Position numbers and translations under genes: made by a program
Notes under the pieces: model-generated
The model's input: the letters and a program-made list of their open reading frames with translations, nothing else
What the model was told of the DNA's origin: nothing
The model's database searches: none
Shown here: one piece after another, positions 33,552-41,556 of the stretch
Numbering within the stretch: position 1 is the stretch's first letter
Layout of the letters: each line of letters starts with the position of its first letter
Assembly (NCBI RefSeq): GCF_900108855.1
Contig: NZ_FNXY01000003.1
Span: forward strand, 62,001 to 126,000
Direction: 5' to 3'
DNA from: Dyadobacter koreensis
GTDB taxonomy: Bacteria; Bacteroidota; Bacteroidia; Cytophagales; Spirosomataceae
DNA length: 64,000 nucleotides

Positions 33552-34042
33552 TTACAGGCCAGAAATTGTGAATACGATTGTAGTCGTGTAGGTTTTTACA
33601 GGAAGCAAAACCGATAATCCCTCGATTTTATACTGAACCGGAATATTTTCACGTCCAAAACCCAGTCCAAGTAATCCTGAAAAAAAAGTGTATTTCCGGA
33701 AGTTACCGGCAGGAATGCTGTTCCCCCGGAAATTGTTACGAGACCGGTTCCGTCACCGCTCCGCCTCACAAAAAGTTTTAACGAAGGATCCCAGTTTGAA
33801 CTTACGGTTTGCTGAACGCTGACATTCCAGAATGCTATCGAAGTAACTTTTAAATACGTATGACTGAGAGCACTCGTTTCAACATGTTCATAGTTCTTGC
33901 CTGCTTTTGTAATCGTTGATGACAACGTCGGAATGCTCCACGTCGCTCCCATGCTGCCGTTTGTTATCGCAACGCTTGTGGTTTGTGAGAAGCATACTAC
34001 GCTTAAAAATAAAAAAAACAGTATGAAAAGATAAGCTCTCAT
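33552..34042 (-). pseudogene. Third subunit of a fimbria-like system, frameshifted at a T8 run
   Basis: The direct reading frame (34042-33596) gives 148 aa: a signal peptide (YLFILFFLFLSVVCFSQ), beta-rich domain, then an abrupt tail ending SRDYRFCFL. At the run of eight T (plus-strand A at 33680-33687) an added T would continue the protein in the next frame to a TAA at 33552-33554, giving about 163 aa and ending KTYTTTIVFTISGL, a typical C-terminal beta-strand like those of the other two subunits (VTVTYTLADN, ITVQYTIADN). The true gene is thus interrupted, phase-variable by slippage, or wrongly sequenced. It starts with a 1-base overlap with the second subunit gene. The mature part is small; it may be a tip or minor subunit. 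Confidence 0.7.
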
Positions 34043-34587
34043 CAGTTATCTGCTATGGTATATTGAACTGTAATCGCCGTCAGGCCACTTCGAATATTGC
34101 CGTAACTCTGAACTTCCAGTGAGTATTTCAATTTATATCCGCTGCTACCTGCGTTAATTCCGGTATAAGCGCCTTTAATTGTGTCTATAAAACTGGTTGG
34201 AGTTGTAGTAAGGTAAACGTTGCTGGTCACAAAACAACTGCCCGGCGTAAAAGCTCCGCTTCCTACATACGGCGAAATATCCAGACGCAGCCTCAGTCCG
34301 CCAGGCAGTGTCCCGGTAATATTTCCTTTGATACTTCTGGAAGCTCCAGCTGCTACTGCGGAAGTAAATATCAACCAGTTATCTGAATTCGAGGCAAACG
34401 TATTCACTGCATTCCCGGCTTCCGTCGGTGCGACAACTTTTAAATTTGGATTAAATGAACCTGTTGAAAGCAAATCGATTAGGGCAACCGACGGCATCGT
34501 AACACTCACGTTTACAATGGGTTGAACTGTCTGTGCCAGTGAACTGAAACAATTAAAAATAAGCGACAGGGTAAACACATATCTCAT
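34042..34587 (-). CDS. Second secreted subunit, paralogue of the first
   Basis: A 181-aa secreted protein with signal peptide (YVFTLSLIFNCFSSLAQ). The mature part contains NVSVTMPSVALIDLLSTGS near the start and ends YGNIRSGLTAITVQYTIADN. The first subunit (38233-38802) has VEVPTVALLDLETSGT and ALRSGSTTVTVTYTLADN at the same places, and both share PTxEAG and a W-L-x-(F/Y) segment, so they are paralogues with about 150-residue beta-sandwich domains. The strand-like C-terminus is what donor-strand exchange would need. The gene overlaps the usher-like gene by 4 bases (ATGA type), so translation is coupled. Confidence 0.8.
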   Translation of the reverse strand: MRYVFTLSLIFNCFSSLAQTVQPIVNVSVTMPSVALIDLLSTGSFNPNLKVVAPTEAGNAVNTFASNSDNWLIFTSAVAAGASRSIKGNITGTLPGGLRLRLDISPYVGSGAFTPGSCFVTSNVYLTTTPTSFIDTIKGAYTGINAGSSGYKLKYSLEVQSYGNIRSGLTAITVQYTIADN

Positions 34588-37316
34588 TTTTTAATGGAAA
34601 GGTCAAAACTCTTTTCGGAAAAGTGAATTCTCTTCTCATTCGGCCTGATTTTGAAAACAACCGTCATCGTTTTATCGATTGCAATCTCAAACTGTTTCTG
34701 ATTTTCTTCAATCACGAACCGGTCCTGATTTCCGGGGATAATCGCAGAAAGTGTCCAGTTTCCCGGCTTCATTTCTTTGAAAGAAAACTCATCCTTATCA
34801 TTCAATTCGGTCATAAAATTTGTAGTCTCATTTGCCAATTTGATCAAAACCGTAGGCCGTTGTACGAGAAAGGACGATAACCCGCTCCGGTTCGGTTTCA
34901 TAAATTCAACTTTACCGGTGATGCCTCCGGTTCTTGTGAATGGAATTTCGAGAATTTTTAAACTATCCGCCTTCACATCTACAAACATCGGCATTTTAAC
35001 GTTTGGTACCACCCCATCATGTTTGGATTCGTTTTGATTAATGCTGAGATAATACCGATCCGGAACAACCCCTTCAAACGCAAACACACCTGTGCTGTCG
35101 GTCAGAAATTTATGACTTCCCAATTGAATAAGATTTCCCTGTTTTAAAAACCCGGATCCAATCAGCCGCCCCCTGACCGTTCCGATATTTCTTTTTCTGT
35201 GTAACGGGACATTTAATTTCAGGGCATATCTCAGGCTAAAAAACAGTGTATTCTGATCGGAATTACTCATGTTGGGAATGAACGATCTTCCACCGGTCAG
35301 AGTAAAACGGTGCCTTTTTAAATCCAGTAGTACTGATGCGTCCATATAACTTCTTTTCTCATAAAGCTCGTCTGGCGCATAGTTATTACGATACAGGAAA
35401 GTTGCGAACAAGTTTCGTTTGAGATTTATTCTTGCATTACCCCCATAAAAAAACAGATCCTGAATCACGTTAGCGTTGGAAAATTTACTCGTATGCTGAT
35501 GTTCGAGATAACTTCCAATCCATATCCACGAAAAAATCCGGAAGGATGGTTGTGCGAGATTGGAAAAAGATTCCCGCTTGCCCGTGTTGTCCGGAATAAG
35601 TTCATTGCGTGAAAATCCATAACGACCCTGGTAAAACAGGGTGAATTTTTCCTGATAGAGATTATAAGAAATATTTCCGAAATTTTCCGAGTAATGAAAT
35701 TGAGAAGGTCTTTGTCTGTCCTCTCTTTCCTGTATCGCATAAAAAACGAAGAATCTATGTTTGGCATTGAGCTGATAAGAAAGAAAAGCCATGTAACTCC
35801 GGTCTTTGGGAGAAACACTGTAAAGGTTCGCATCGAGACTCGGATTAACATCTGAGAAATTCCCGTTCAAGCCCAAGGTGATTTTTTTCGTAATATTAAA
35901 ACCTACATTGCTGTTGATCAAAAGGCTATTATTGTAAAATCCATAAAAATTCTTTCCCGCATAAATCAGATTACCCGAAAGAGACAGCCAGCTTTTTGTC
36001 ATTTGCATTCGAATGTATGCTCCGTAATCTGTTTTTTCACGCGCAAATCCACGGGCAACTTCTGTTTCCAGCTGAAAATTTTTTGTTCTTATTACTGACG
36101 ATATTCCTACGAGTTTCGACCAGAATTCAGAATCTCGCTGAACAACGTTTTTAGACATGTAATTAACGGCGATATTCGACGACTCGCTAATCTTGTAAAT
36201 AAACTTGCCTCCAGCAGACTCTTTCTGGTTAAAATAAAACCGCGCTTTTTGGTAAAACACTGTATACCCGATTTTCCTGAATTGCTGTTGCAGTTTTGCA
36301 CCTCGGCCAAAGCGGCCAAATTCCATCAGATTATTCAGTTGCAAAACATAATCGCCAAGCGAAATGAAGGTATTCCGTTTATATTGGTAATCAAGAGAAT
36401 ATTGGTCATAACTTCCAATTGCCGGAAACACAAACTGATTGGGTCCGCGCGCTACAAAATCAACAAAGTGCTTTTCTTTTTGATCAACAAAACCCCTTCC
36501 GTTCACAGTGTACTGGTATGCATACATGTGTTTACCTCCGTAGGTATAAGACAGATATCCTCCACCTATCTCAACAGGAAATCGGAAATAGCGGTCGATC
36601 TTTTTGACTTTTGAGGAAAATACCGGAATTGCTGTAACCTGATATACGGGCGACTTTTCCCCTGCTAACACAGCCGTCAGTTCCGACGAAGTTTGCCAGG
36701 CATTATTTTCAGTAAAAGGAATAATCTGGGAGACCATGACCTTCGTTTTTGCGTTAGGTATGAGAATTATACTGTCTCCCTGATTTTCAATTTTTCCACG
36801 ATCCGTTCTTAGTGCAATTTTTTCAGTGATGTTTCCCGAATTCTGGATGAGATATTCAATGTGAAGCGTATCCCCTTCTTTCACGAATTCTGGTTGTGAA
36901 ACGACAAATATTTCGACTTTTCTGACTTCCTGGATGCTGATCGAAACGGATTTTGAAAGCTGCTGTCCATTAGCTGAAAATTTAAAATCAACTTGAAATT
37001 CACCGGCACTGCACTCGGAAGGTGTTCCGATAACAAAAAAATATCGAAGGTCTTTTTGTCCCGGAACAATCTCAGGTTTTCGTTCAGAAAGTAAGGTCCA
37101 CTTTTCAGGCAATACAATAAATTCCTCAATTGGAGTTGAAAATGGTGTGGATGATTTTACGTCAAAAAACAACGTGACGTAGCCTCCAGGAATTACCTTC
37201 CCGGGAGAGTTTGATAATGAGAGAAGGATCTGCGATTGCGAAAATCCTTTCAAATTAATCATGCAGACAAATATGATAACGATACGGATCAATATAGTGT
37301 AGTCGTATTCACTCAA
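34584..37316 (-). CDS. Usher-like outer-membrane barrel protein with Ig-like and carboxypeptidase-regulatory-like domains
   Basis: A 910-aa exported protein (leader IRIVIIFVCMINLKGFSQ). Residues about 28-215 are two Ig-like beta domains (VIPGGYVTLFFDVKSSTPFS, EGDTLHIEYLIQNSGNITE). Residues about 225-690 are long alternating strands with aromatic belts (FRFPVEIGGGYLSYTYGG, HRFFVFYAIQERE, LFATFLYRNNYAPDELYEKR), a large outer-membrane barrel. The C-terminus has two regulatory-like beta folds (GTVRGRLIGSGFLKQGN, TGGITGKVEFMKP). This order resembles ushers of CS1-type pili more than TonB receptors; no plug domain was seen. It lies between a chaperone-like gene and a subunit gene, to which it is translationally coupled. 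Function as an export/assembly pore is inference. Confidence 0.75.
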   Translation of the reverse strand: MSEYDYTILIRIVIIFVCMINLKGFSQSQILLSLSNSPGKVIPGGYVTLFFDVKSSTPFSTPIEEFIVLPEKWTLLSERKPEIVPGQKDLRYFFVIGTPSECSAGEFQVDFKFSANGQQLSKSVSISIQEVRKVEIFVVSQPEFVKEGDTLHIEYLIQNSGNITEKIALRTDRGKIENQGDSIILIPNAKTKVMVSQIIPFTENNAWQTSSELTAVLAGEKSPVYQVTAIPVFSSKVKKIDRYFRFPVEIGGGYLSYTYGGKHMYAYQYTVNGRGFVDQKEKHFVDFVARGPNQFVFPAIGSYDQYSLDYQYKRNTFISLGDYVLQLNNLMEFGRFGRGAKLQQQFRKIGYTVFYQKARFYFNQKESAGGKFIYKISESSNIAVNYMSKNVVQRDSEFWSKLVGISSVIRTKNFQLETEVARGFAREKTDYGAYIRMQMTKSWLSLSGNLIYAGKNFYGFYNNSLLINSNVGFNITKKITLGLNGNFSDVNPSLDANLYSVSPKDRSYMAFLSYQLNAKHRFFVFYAIQEREDRQRPSQFHYSENFGNISYNLYQEKFTLFYQGRYGFSRNELIPDNTGKRESFSNLAQPSFRIFSWIWIGSYLEHQHTSKFSNANVIQDLFFYGGNARINLKRNLFATFLYRNNYAPDELYEKRSYMDASVLLDLKRHRFTLTGGRSFIPNMSNSDQNTLFFSLRYALKLNVPLHRKRNIGTVRGRLIGSGFLKQGNLIQLGSHKFLTDSTGVFAFEGVVPDRYYLSINQNESKHDGVVPNVKMPMFVDVKADSLKILEIPFTRTGGITGKVEFMKPNRSGLSSFLVQRPTVLIKLANETTNFMTELNDKDEFSFKEMKPGNWTLSAIIPGNQDRFVIEENQKQFEIAIDKTMTVVFKIRPNEKRIHFSEKSFDLSIKK

Positions 37317-37362
37317 TCTTTATCAGAAAAACAAGCCGATTTGGTGAATAAAGTTTGACAAT

Positions 37363-38148
37363 TTATTCAACCTGTACTGAAATATTGGAGCCAAATAAAT
37401 CCTTTCCGGTATCAGCGATGATCACACAGTCATATTTACCTGCGGGCAATTTGCTTATTGGCACCTCAAAAGTGTTGCAATAACCAGGATATAACATTCT
37501 GGTATTAGGTTCAGTCGTTTTTAGCTTATTTCCCTGCGCGTCATAAATTTCAAGAACAACATTAGCACGAGAGCCGAACGAACTATTGTTTTTTAACTGG
37601 ACTTTAAGAATTTGTTCTTGCCCGGGTGGTTTGTCGAGAAAAATACTTTCAAAAGATAATTTTGGTCCTTCATAGTCTCCAACATCAACAATAACCTGAA
37701 TGGCATAACGTACCTTTGAATTTACCTGGACTCCATTTTTCAATTCATCTCGCACTGGATCAGCCACTTCCACCATAATTACTTCCCAATAAGATCCGGG
37801 AGACGATTTGTCCATTTCAAGCTCAATATTATAACGGATTTCGTACTCCTCATTGGCAGAAAGTATTTTTTCGTCAACATTTGTTCTTAGCCCGTCTCCG
37901 AGAGAATACTTATGGCTGTTCGGATCCGGGTAAGATGATGGTTTCCCACAATCGCTAACCAAATCCTGACGGTAGATAATTATACGTGCATCTTTGATGC
38001 CTTCATTTTTTACTTTTACCGTGCCCTGAGTTTTTCCGTCGGGAGCTGGGAGCGTATGAATATGCGTCAGGCCATTCAGCACAACGACTGAGGCCCGGAC
38101 ATATTTTGGCAATATAATGAACAGTAAAATCCAAGCAAAAAACTTCAT
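37363..38148 (-). CDS. Periplasmic chaperone-like Ig-fold protein
   Basis: A 261-aa exported protein (leader KFFAWILLFIILPKYVRA). Two beta-sandwich domains follow. The first (about 20-150) contains DGKTQGTVKVKNEGIKDARIIIYRQDL and SANEEYEIRYNIELEM; the second (about 155-260) has PKLSFESIFLDKPPGQEQIL and NTFEVPISKLPAGKYDCVIIADTGKDLFG. The two-Ig layout and position between a subunit gene and the usher-like gene fit a PapD/CooB-type pilus chaperone, although the usual PapD signature residues are not clear. Two Cys (in DCGKPSS and GYCNTFE) could form a disulfide. The gap to the usher gene is 46 bases. Confidence 0.7.
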   Translation of the reverse strand: MKFFAWILLFIILPKYVRASVVVLNGLTHIHTLPAPDGKTQGTVKVKNEGIKDARIIIYRQDLVSDCGKPSSYPDPNSHKYSLGDGLRTNVDEKILSANEEYEIRYNIELEMDKSSPGSYWEVIMVEVADPVRDELKNGVQVNSKVRYAIQVIVDVGDYEGPKLSFESIFLDKPPGQEQILKVQLKNNSSFGSRANVVLEIYDAQGNKLKTTEPNTRMLYPGYCNTFEVPISKLPAGKYDCVIIADTGKDLFGSNISVQVE

Positions 38149-38232
38149 GTGACCTCAATTAAAGTTGTTAACCAGACTTAAAATCCTGAGCCTAAGCCCG
38201 GTTAACATAACCTCTGAAAGTGATTCGAAATT

Positions 38233-38802
38233 TTAATTATCCGCCAATGTATATGTGACAGTAACTGTTGTGCTTCCAGAGCGCAAAGCTGCATAGTTAG
38301 CATCCTCAGCCGCAAATGTGTACGTCAGCTGATGCCCGTTTCCTGAGCCTGTCAGCGTGTATGCACTTCCGATTCCGCCAACGAGCGTTTGATCTGCTGC
38401 TGTTAAAATGAAACCGGCTGTCGGGGTCCCCTTCGTCCCCGCCCCAGTGGCAGAGGCTCCTGCTACCAGGTTGATGTCCACACCGCTAACTACTTCATTA
38501 ACCTTTACATCCACTCTTTTTGTTGTTGTTCCTTCCTGAATCGAAGAGTAGTTTAGCCATAAAGTGTTGTTCAATGCAGGTGCAGCGATTTTTTGTCCTG
38601 CTTCCAAAAGGGTTGGCTGAATAAATGAGGCAGTAATGTTCTTTGTGCCGGAAGTTTCCAAATCCAGTAGGGCAACGGTTGGAACTTCAACTATGATCTG
38701 ATGATTGTCTGTCCTTGTATCTTGCGCGAAGACAGAAAAAGATAACCCGAAGGCCAAAGCGAACACGGTAATGAAAGAGGAAATGGTAAATTTCGTTGTC
38801 AT
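38233..38802 (-). CDS. First (probably major) subunit of the fimbria-like system
   Basis: A 189-aa secreted protein; signal peptide FTISSFITVFALAFGLSFSVFAQ. The mature domain is rich in Thr, Ala and Gly with no Cys: IIVEVPTVALLDLETSGT, TTKRVDVKVNEVVSGVDINL, AYTLTGSGNGHQLTYTF, and ends TTVTVTYTLADN. Its N- and C-terminal motifs recur in the second subunit gene at 34042. It is the promoter-proximal gene of the minus-strand set and is separated by 84 bases from the chaperone-like gene, which would suit higher expression of a major subunit. Resembles CS1/CFA-style pilins in general character only. Confidence 0.75.
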   Translation of the reverse strand: MTTKFTISSFITVFALAFGLSFSVFAQDTRTDNHQIIVEVPTVALLDLETSGTKNITASFIQPTLLEAGQKIAAPALNNTLWLNYSSIQEGTTTKRVDVKVNEVVSGVDINLVAGASATGAGTKGTPTAGFILTAADQTLVGGIGSAYTLTGSGNGHQLTYTFAAEDANYAALRSGSTTVTVTYTLADN

Positions 38803-38843
38803 AAAACTTAAAATTTTTGAAAATTAAGTGAAAGATAGGTTTA

Positions 38844-38874
38844 CAAACTATTTCTACAATTTAACTACACAAAA
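38844..38874 (-). promoter_or_regulatory. Candidate promoter of the fimbria-like operon
   Basis: On the minus strand TTTTG (38870-38874) and TAGTTTG (38844-38850) are separated by 19 bases, close to the Bacteroidota -33 TTTG and -7 TAnnTTTG pattern, with one base missing in the -7 spacing. The predicted start of transcription is about 35 bases before the ATG at 38802. Confidence 0.4.
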
Positions 38875-39132
38875 ATAATTATTCTCAATTAATATCCAGC
38901 AATTTTATAGTAAATATTTTACATAATGTAGAATAATATCTAATTGCGCATTTGGATGCGTCTGCAATTATTTTTCGAAAAAGGATAAAATTTCTCCATT
39001 TTTAAGTTGAGCGCCTGAAGGTTTTAATTAAGCCCAAAAGCGTATTAACAGATCATTTAAATTTCACAAAAAGCCACGTAAGTCTCATCATGTAAAAAAT
39101 TCGAACCATGCTGATTCAATAAATCCATAAAC

Positions 39133-39165
39133 AAAAAAACAGTCCGAGTATTTCGAACTGTTTTA
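39133..39165 (-). terminator. Terminator after the Gfo/Idh/MocA gene
   Basis: On the minus strand AAACAGTTCG and CGGACTGTTT form a 10-bp stem with one G-T pair and a 7-base loop, followed by seven T. Confidence 0.7.
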
Positions 39166-39187
39166 CTTTATCCGGCATAAGTATAAT

Positions 39188-40555
39188 TCAGACTTTCTCG
39201 GGATTCGGGTGAATATAAGGTTTGCGGTATGTCCGAGCGAGCAGTCCATTCGCTTCTCTGTCACCTATGATTTCCCTTTTCTTCGGATCATAAACGATGG
39301 GCCGGCCGGTTTGCATGGAAAGATTTGCAAGGATACAACTTGCCGTAGAAATATGTCCTTCTTCAATATCTGCAATCGGCCGGCCACCATTTTCAATAGC
39401 GGCAACGAAGTCAAGCATATGCAGACGTGTGGCAGGGGCAGCATTTAATTCTATTTTATCTTCTTTAAGATCTTCAGGATATTTCTCCTTTTCAAAAACT
39501 ACATCCTTATGGATTTTCTCACCTTTCCCCGCCGGAATGAAATCGTAAGACATGGTGCTGGCTTTGAGCGTACCTTTCTCTCCAAACAAAGTAAACGACC
39601 ACGGATAATCCGGATCGGCCGGCGTTCCCCAGCTCCGGTGCTGCCAGACACAGTTCAGGCCATCATATTCAAATAGTGCCGATTGAGTATCTGAGATATT
39701 AGATTTCCCCTCCTTCTGAACATAAATCCCGCCTGTCGAACTGATTTTCTTAGGCCAGCCAAGTTTTAACATCCATCGTACCGTATCAAACATATGAATA
39801 CACATATCGCCCATAATCCCGTTTCCGTATTCGTTAAAAGTTCTCCACCAACGCACATGCGGCAATCCGTCATAGGGCCGGAGAGGCGCCGGACCGGTCC
39901 ACATTTCATAGTCCAGAAAATCAGGAACTGCTTCCACAGGAGGATTTCCGTTAGCTCTCATGTGATAATAACAACACATTTCTACGTGTGAAATTTTACC
40001 AAGCAAGCCGGCATCCACAATGTTCTTTTTCGCATCGATCAAATGAGGTGTGCTTTTCCGCTGTGTCCCAACCTGAACAACTTTTTTATACTTTCTGGCC
40101 GCAGCAACCATCGCCTCGCCTTCCATCACATCGACACTGATCGGTTTTTGTACGTAAACATTCGCACCCGATTTCACCGAGTCGATCATTTGCAGCGCAT
40201 GCCAATGGTCCGGAGTGCCGATCAGGACAATATCAAGCTGATTTTCCGCAAGCATTTTTTGGTAATCGCCATATAATTTTGGCGTTTTTCCTGATTTCTG
40301 TCGTTGGCTCACCAGCTTACCTGCTTCGGATAACTGATTTTTATCGACGTCGCATAATGCTATAACTTCAACAGGCACTACTTGAATTAATCTGAACAAA
40401 TCACTTTTTCCATACCAGCCCGTCCCAATTAATCCAACCCTGTATGGTTTAGCCGGATTGATCAGATCCATACCGTGCGCACCAAAAGTACTGAGCGCAA
40501 GAGACGCCGAAGCTCCGTAGAGAAACTGGCGACGATTGATATTAAAATTGTTCAT
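39188..40555 (-). CDS. Gfo/Idh/MocA family oxidoreductase with Tat signal
   Basis: A 455-aa NAD(P)-dependent oxidoreductase. The leader NINRRQFLYGASASLALSTFG has a twin-arginine motif, so it is probably exported in folded form, as many Cytophagales members of this family are. The Rossmann part begins RVGLIGTGWYGKSDLFRL, followed by the E-K-P-like VYVQKPISVDV, where Gln replaces Glu, and GTPDHWHALQMI. The second domain has CCYYHMRANGNPP and WMLKLGWPKKI. Such enzymes often act on sugars, giving 3-keto derivatives that DUF1080 proteins process. It is a single gene with its own terminator. Confidence 0.9.
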   Translation of the reverse strand: MNNFNINRRQFLYGASASLALSTFGAHGMDLINPAKPYRVGLIGTGWYGKSDLFRLIQVVPVEVIALCDVDKNQLSEAGKLVSQRQKSGKTPKLYGDYQKMLAENQLDIVLIGTPDHWHALQMIDSVKSGANVYVQKPISVDVMEGEAMVAAARKYKKVVQVGTQRKSTPHLIDAKKNIVDAGLLGKISHVEMCCYYHMRANGNPPVEAVPDFLDYEMWTGPAPLRPYDGLPHVRWWRTFNEYGNGIMGDMCIHMFDTVRWMLKLGWPKKISSTGGIYVQKEGKSNISDTQSALFEYDGLNCVWQHRSWGTPADPDYPWSFTLFGEKGTLKASTMSYDFIPAGKGEKIHKDVVFEKEKYPEDLKEDKIELNAAPATRLHMLDFVAAIENGGRPIADIEEGHISTASCILANLSMQTGRPIVYDPKKREIIGDREANGLLARTYRKPYIHPNPEKV

Positions 40556-40666
40556 GTATTTATTTAAGTTTTCAGGCAGTCTGAGCCGGTTTAGTTATGA
40601 TTCCATTAATAAAGCAAGGCTTATTGGTAAAATACTTTGATCGCTTGTATGATTTTTGATAGCCAT

Positions 40667-40680
40667 ATGTCATTTGACAT
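40667..40680. promoter_or_regulatory. Palindrome in the divergent region
   Basis: ATGTCA-TT-TGACAT is a perfect 14-base palindrome 78 bases before the DUF1349-like start (40758) and 112 bases before the divergent Gfo/Idh/MocA start (40555). A site for a dimeric regulator serving one or both genes is possible. Confidence 0.35.
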
Positions 40681-40757
40681 TCTTTTGATAGTACTAACAA
40701 TTTAAAAGAATGTACATTTATCTAAAACTATGTCGGTCCCTAAAGTTAAAATTCGCC

Positions 40758-41402
40758 ATGTTAGGTAAAATATTTTCATACATATTATTAGCGGCTTCGC
40801 TTCTGTTCAGCTTTGCTCCGGCAAAGAAAATCGGTGATTTTGATTTAAGTGCAGATATTGGCACTCCGAAACTTCCCGGTATATCCGAATACGATAAGGA
40901 CACGAAAACTTATACGCTCAAAGGAGCAGGCTATAACATCTGGTTTGAGCGGGACGAATTTCAATTTTTGTACAAGGAAATGGACGGTGATTTTACGTTT
41001 ACAGCAGATTTTGAATTCGAAGGAAAAGGAGCTGATCCACACCGAAAAGTGGGCTGGATGATCCGCGAATCGCTTTATGATAATGCATCACATATTAGTG
41101 CGGTACTTCATGGCGACGGCCTGACGGTTATGCAATGGCGCGTGAATAAAGGAGAAAAGATGCGTGACCCAGAGGATGAGATTTTCAGTAAGGAGAAAAA
41201 TATTCAAACCATTCAATTGCAACGGAAAGGTAAAGAGTATACAATGAAAGTAGCCCAAAAAGGTACACCGCTAAAACTTGTTGGTTCACAAACGATGGAA
41301 AATCTACCTGATAAAATCATCGCCGGACTCTTCATTTGCTCACATAATCCGGAAGTGCTGGAAACGGCGAAGGTGACAAACGTGAGCCTTATACAAAACT
41401 GA
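40758..41402 (+). CDS. Secreted DUF1349-like concanavalin-fold protein
   Basis: The ATG at 40758 gives 214 residues with a signal peptide (MLGKIFSYILLAASLLFSFAPA); the longer frame from 40710 adds 16 residues in front of it. The mature domain carries GAGYNIWFERDEFQFLYKEMDGDFTFTADF (split here as a beta-sandwich), KVGWMIRESLYDNASHISAVLHGDG and KIIAGLFICSHNPEVLETAK, matching the DUF1349/regulation-of-enolase-like fold often found in secreted sugar-binding modules. Free-standing versions in Cytophagales are of unknown function. It shares a divergent control region with the Gfo/Idh/MocA gene. Confidence 0.8.
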   Translation: MLGKIFSYILLAASLLFSFAPAKKIGDFDLSADIGTPKLPGISEYDKDTKTYTLKGAGYNIWFERDEFQFLYKEMDGDFTFTADFEFEGKGADPHRKVGWMIRESLYDNASHISAVLHGDGLTVMQWRVNKGEKMRDPEDEIFSKEKNIQTIQLQRKGKEYTMKVAQKGTPLKLVGSQTMENLPDKIIAGLFICSHNPEVLETAKVTNVSLIQN

Positions 41403-41415
41403 TACCGTTATTTTG

Positions 41416-41438
41416 CCTGATCAGACGATCTGATCAGG
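41416..41438. other. Perfect hairpin after the DUF1349-like gene
   Basis: CCTGATCAG-ACGAT-CTGATCAGG is a 9-bp perfect stem with a 5-base loop, 13 bases after the stop at 41402. There is no T-run, so it may be a transcript 3' end stabiliser or a weak terminator. Confidence 0.5.
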
Positions 41439-41556
41439 ACAGGCGCCGCTATAGAAAAACTATCAAGGATTACATTACAACCTTTCTTGACTGTTTTTAG
41501 TCTTAGCCAAAAGCCTGAAAGATAAATGCACAGCGCTCACCTTAACAAAATTATTC

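Larger units (their letters stand above)
38803..39187. other. 385-base AT-rich intergenic region before the fimbria-like genes
   Basis: No gene is visible. On the minus strand it holds a candidate promoter (38844-38874) for the subunit operon and, on the other side, the terminator of the Gfo/Idh/MocA gene (39133-39165). TACAT-A-ATGTA at 38920-38930 is a perfect short palindrome, 118 bases before the subunit start, and may be a regulator site. The rest is AT-rich without visible repeats. Confidence 0.55.

Noticed and set aside
34584..37316. TonB-dependent receptor
   Set aside because: No plug domain, TonB box or SusD-like partner is visible, and the N-terminus is Ig-like.
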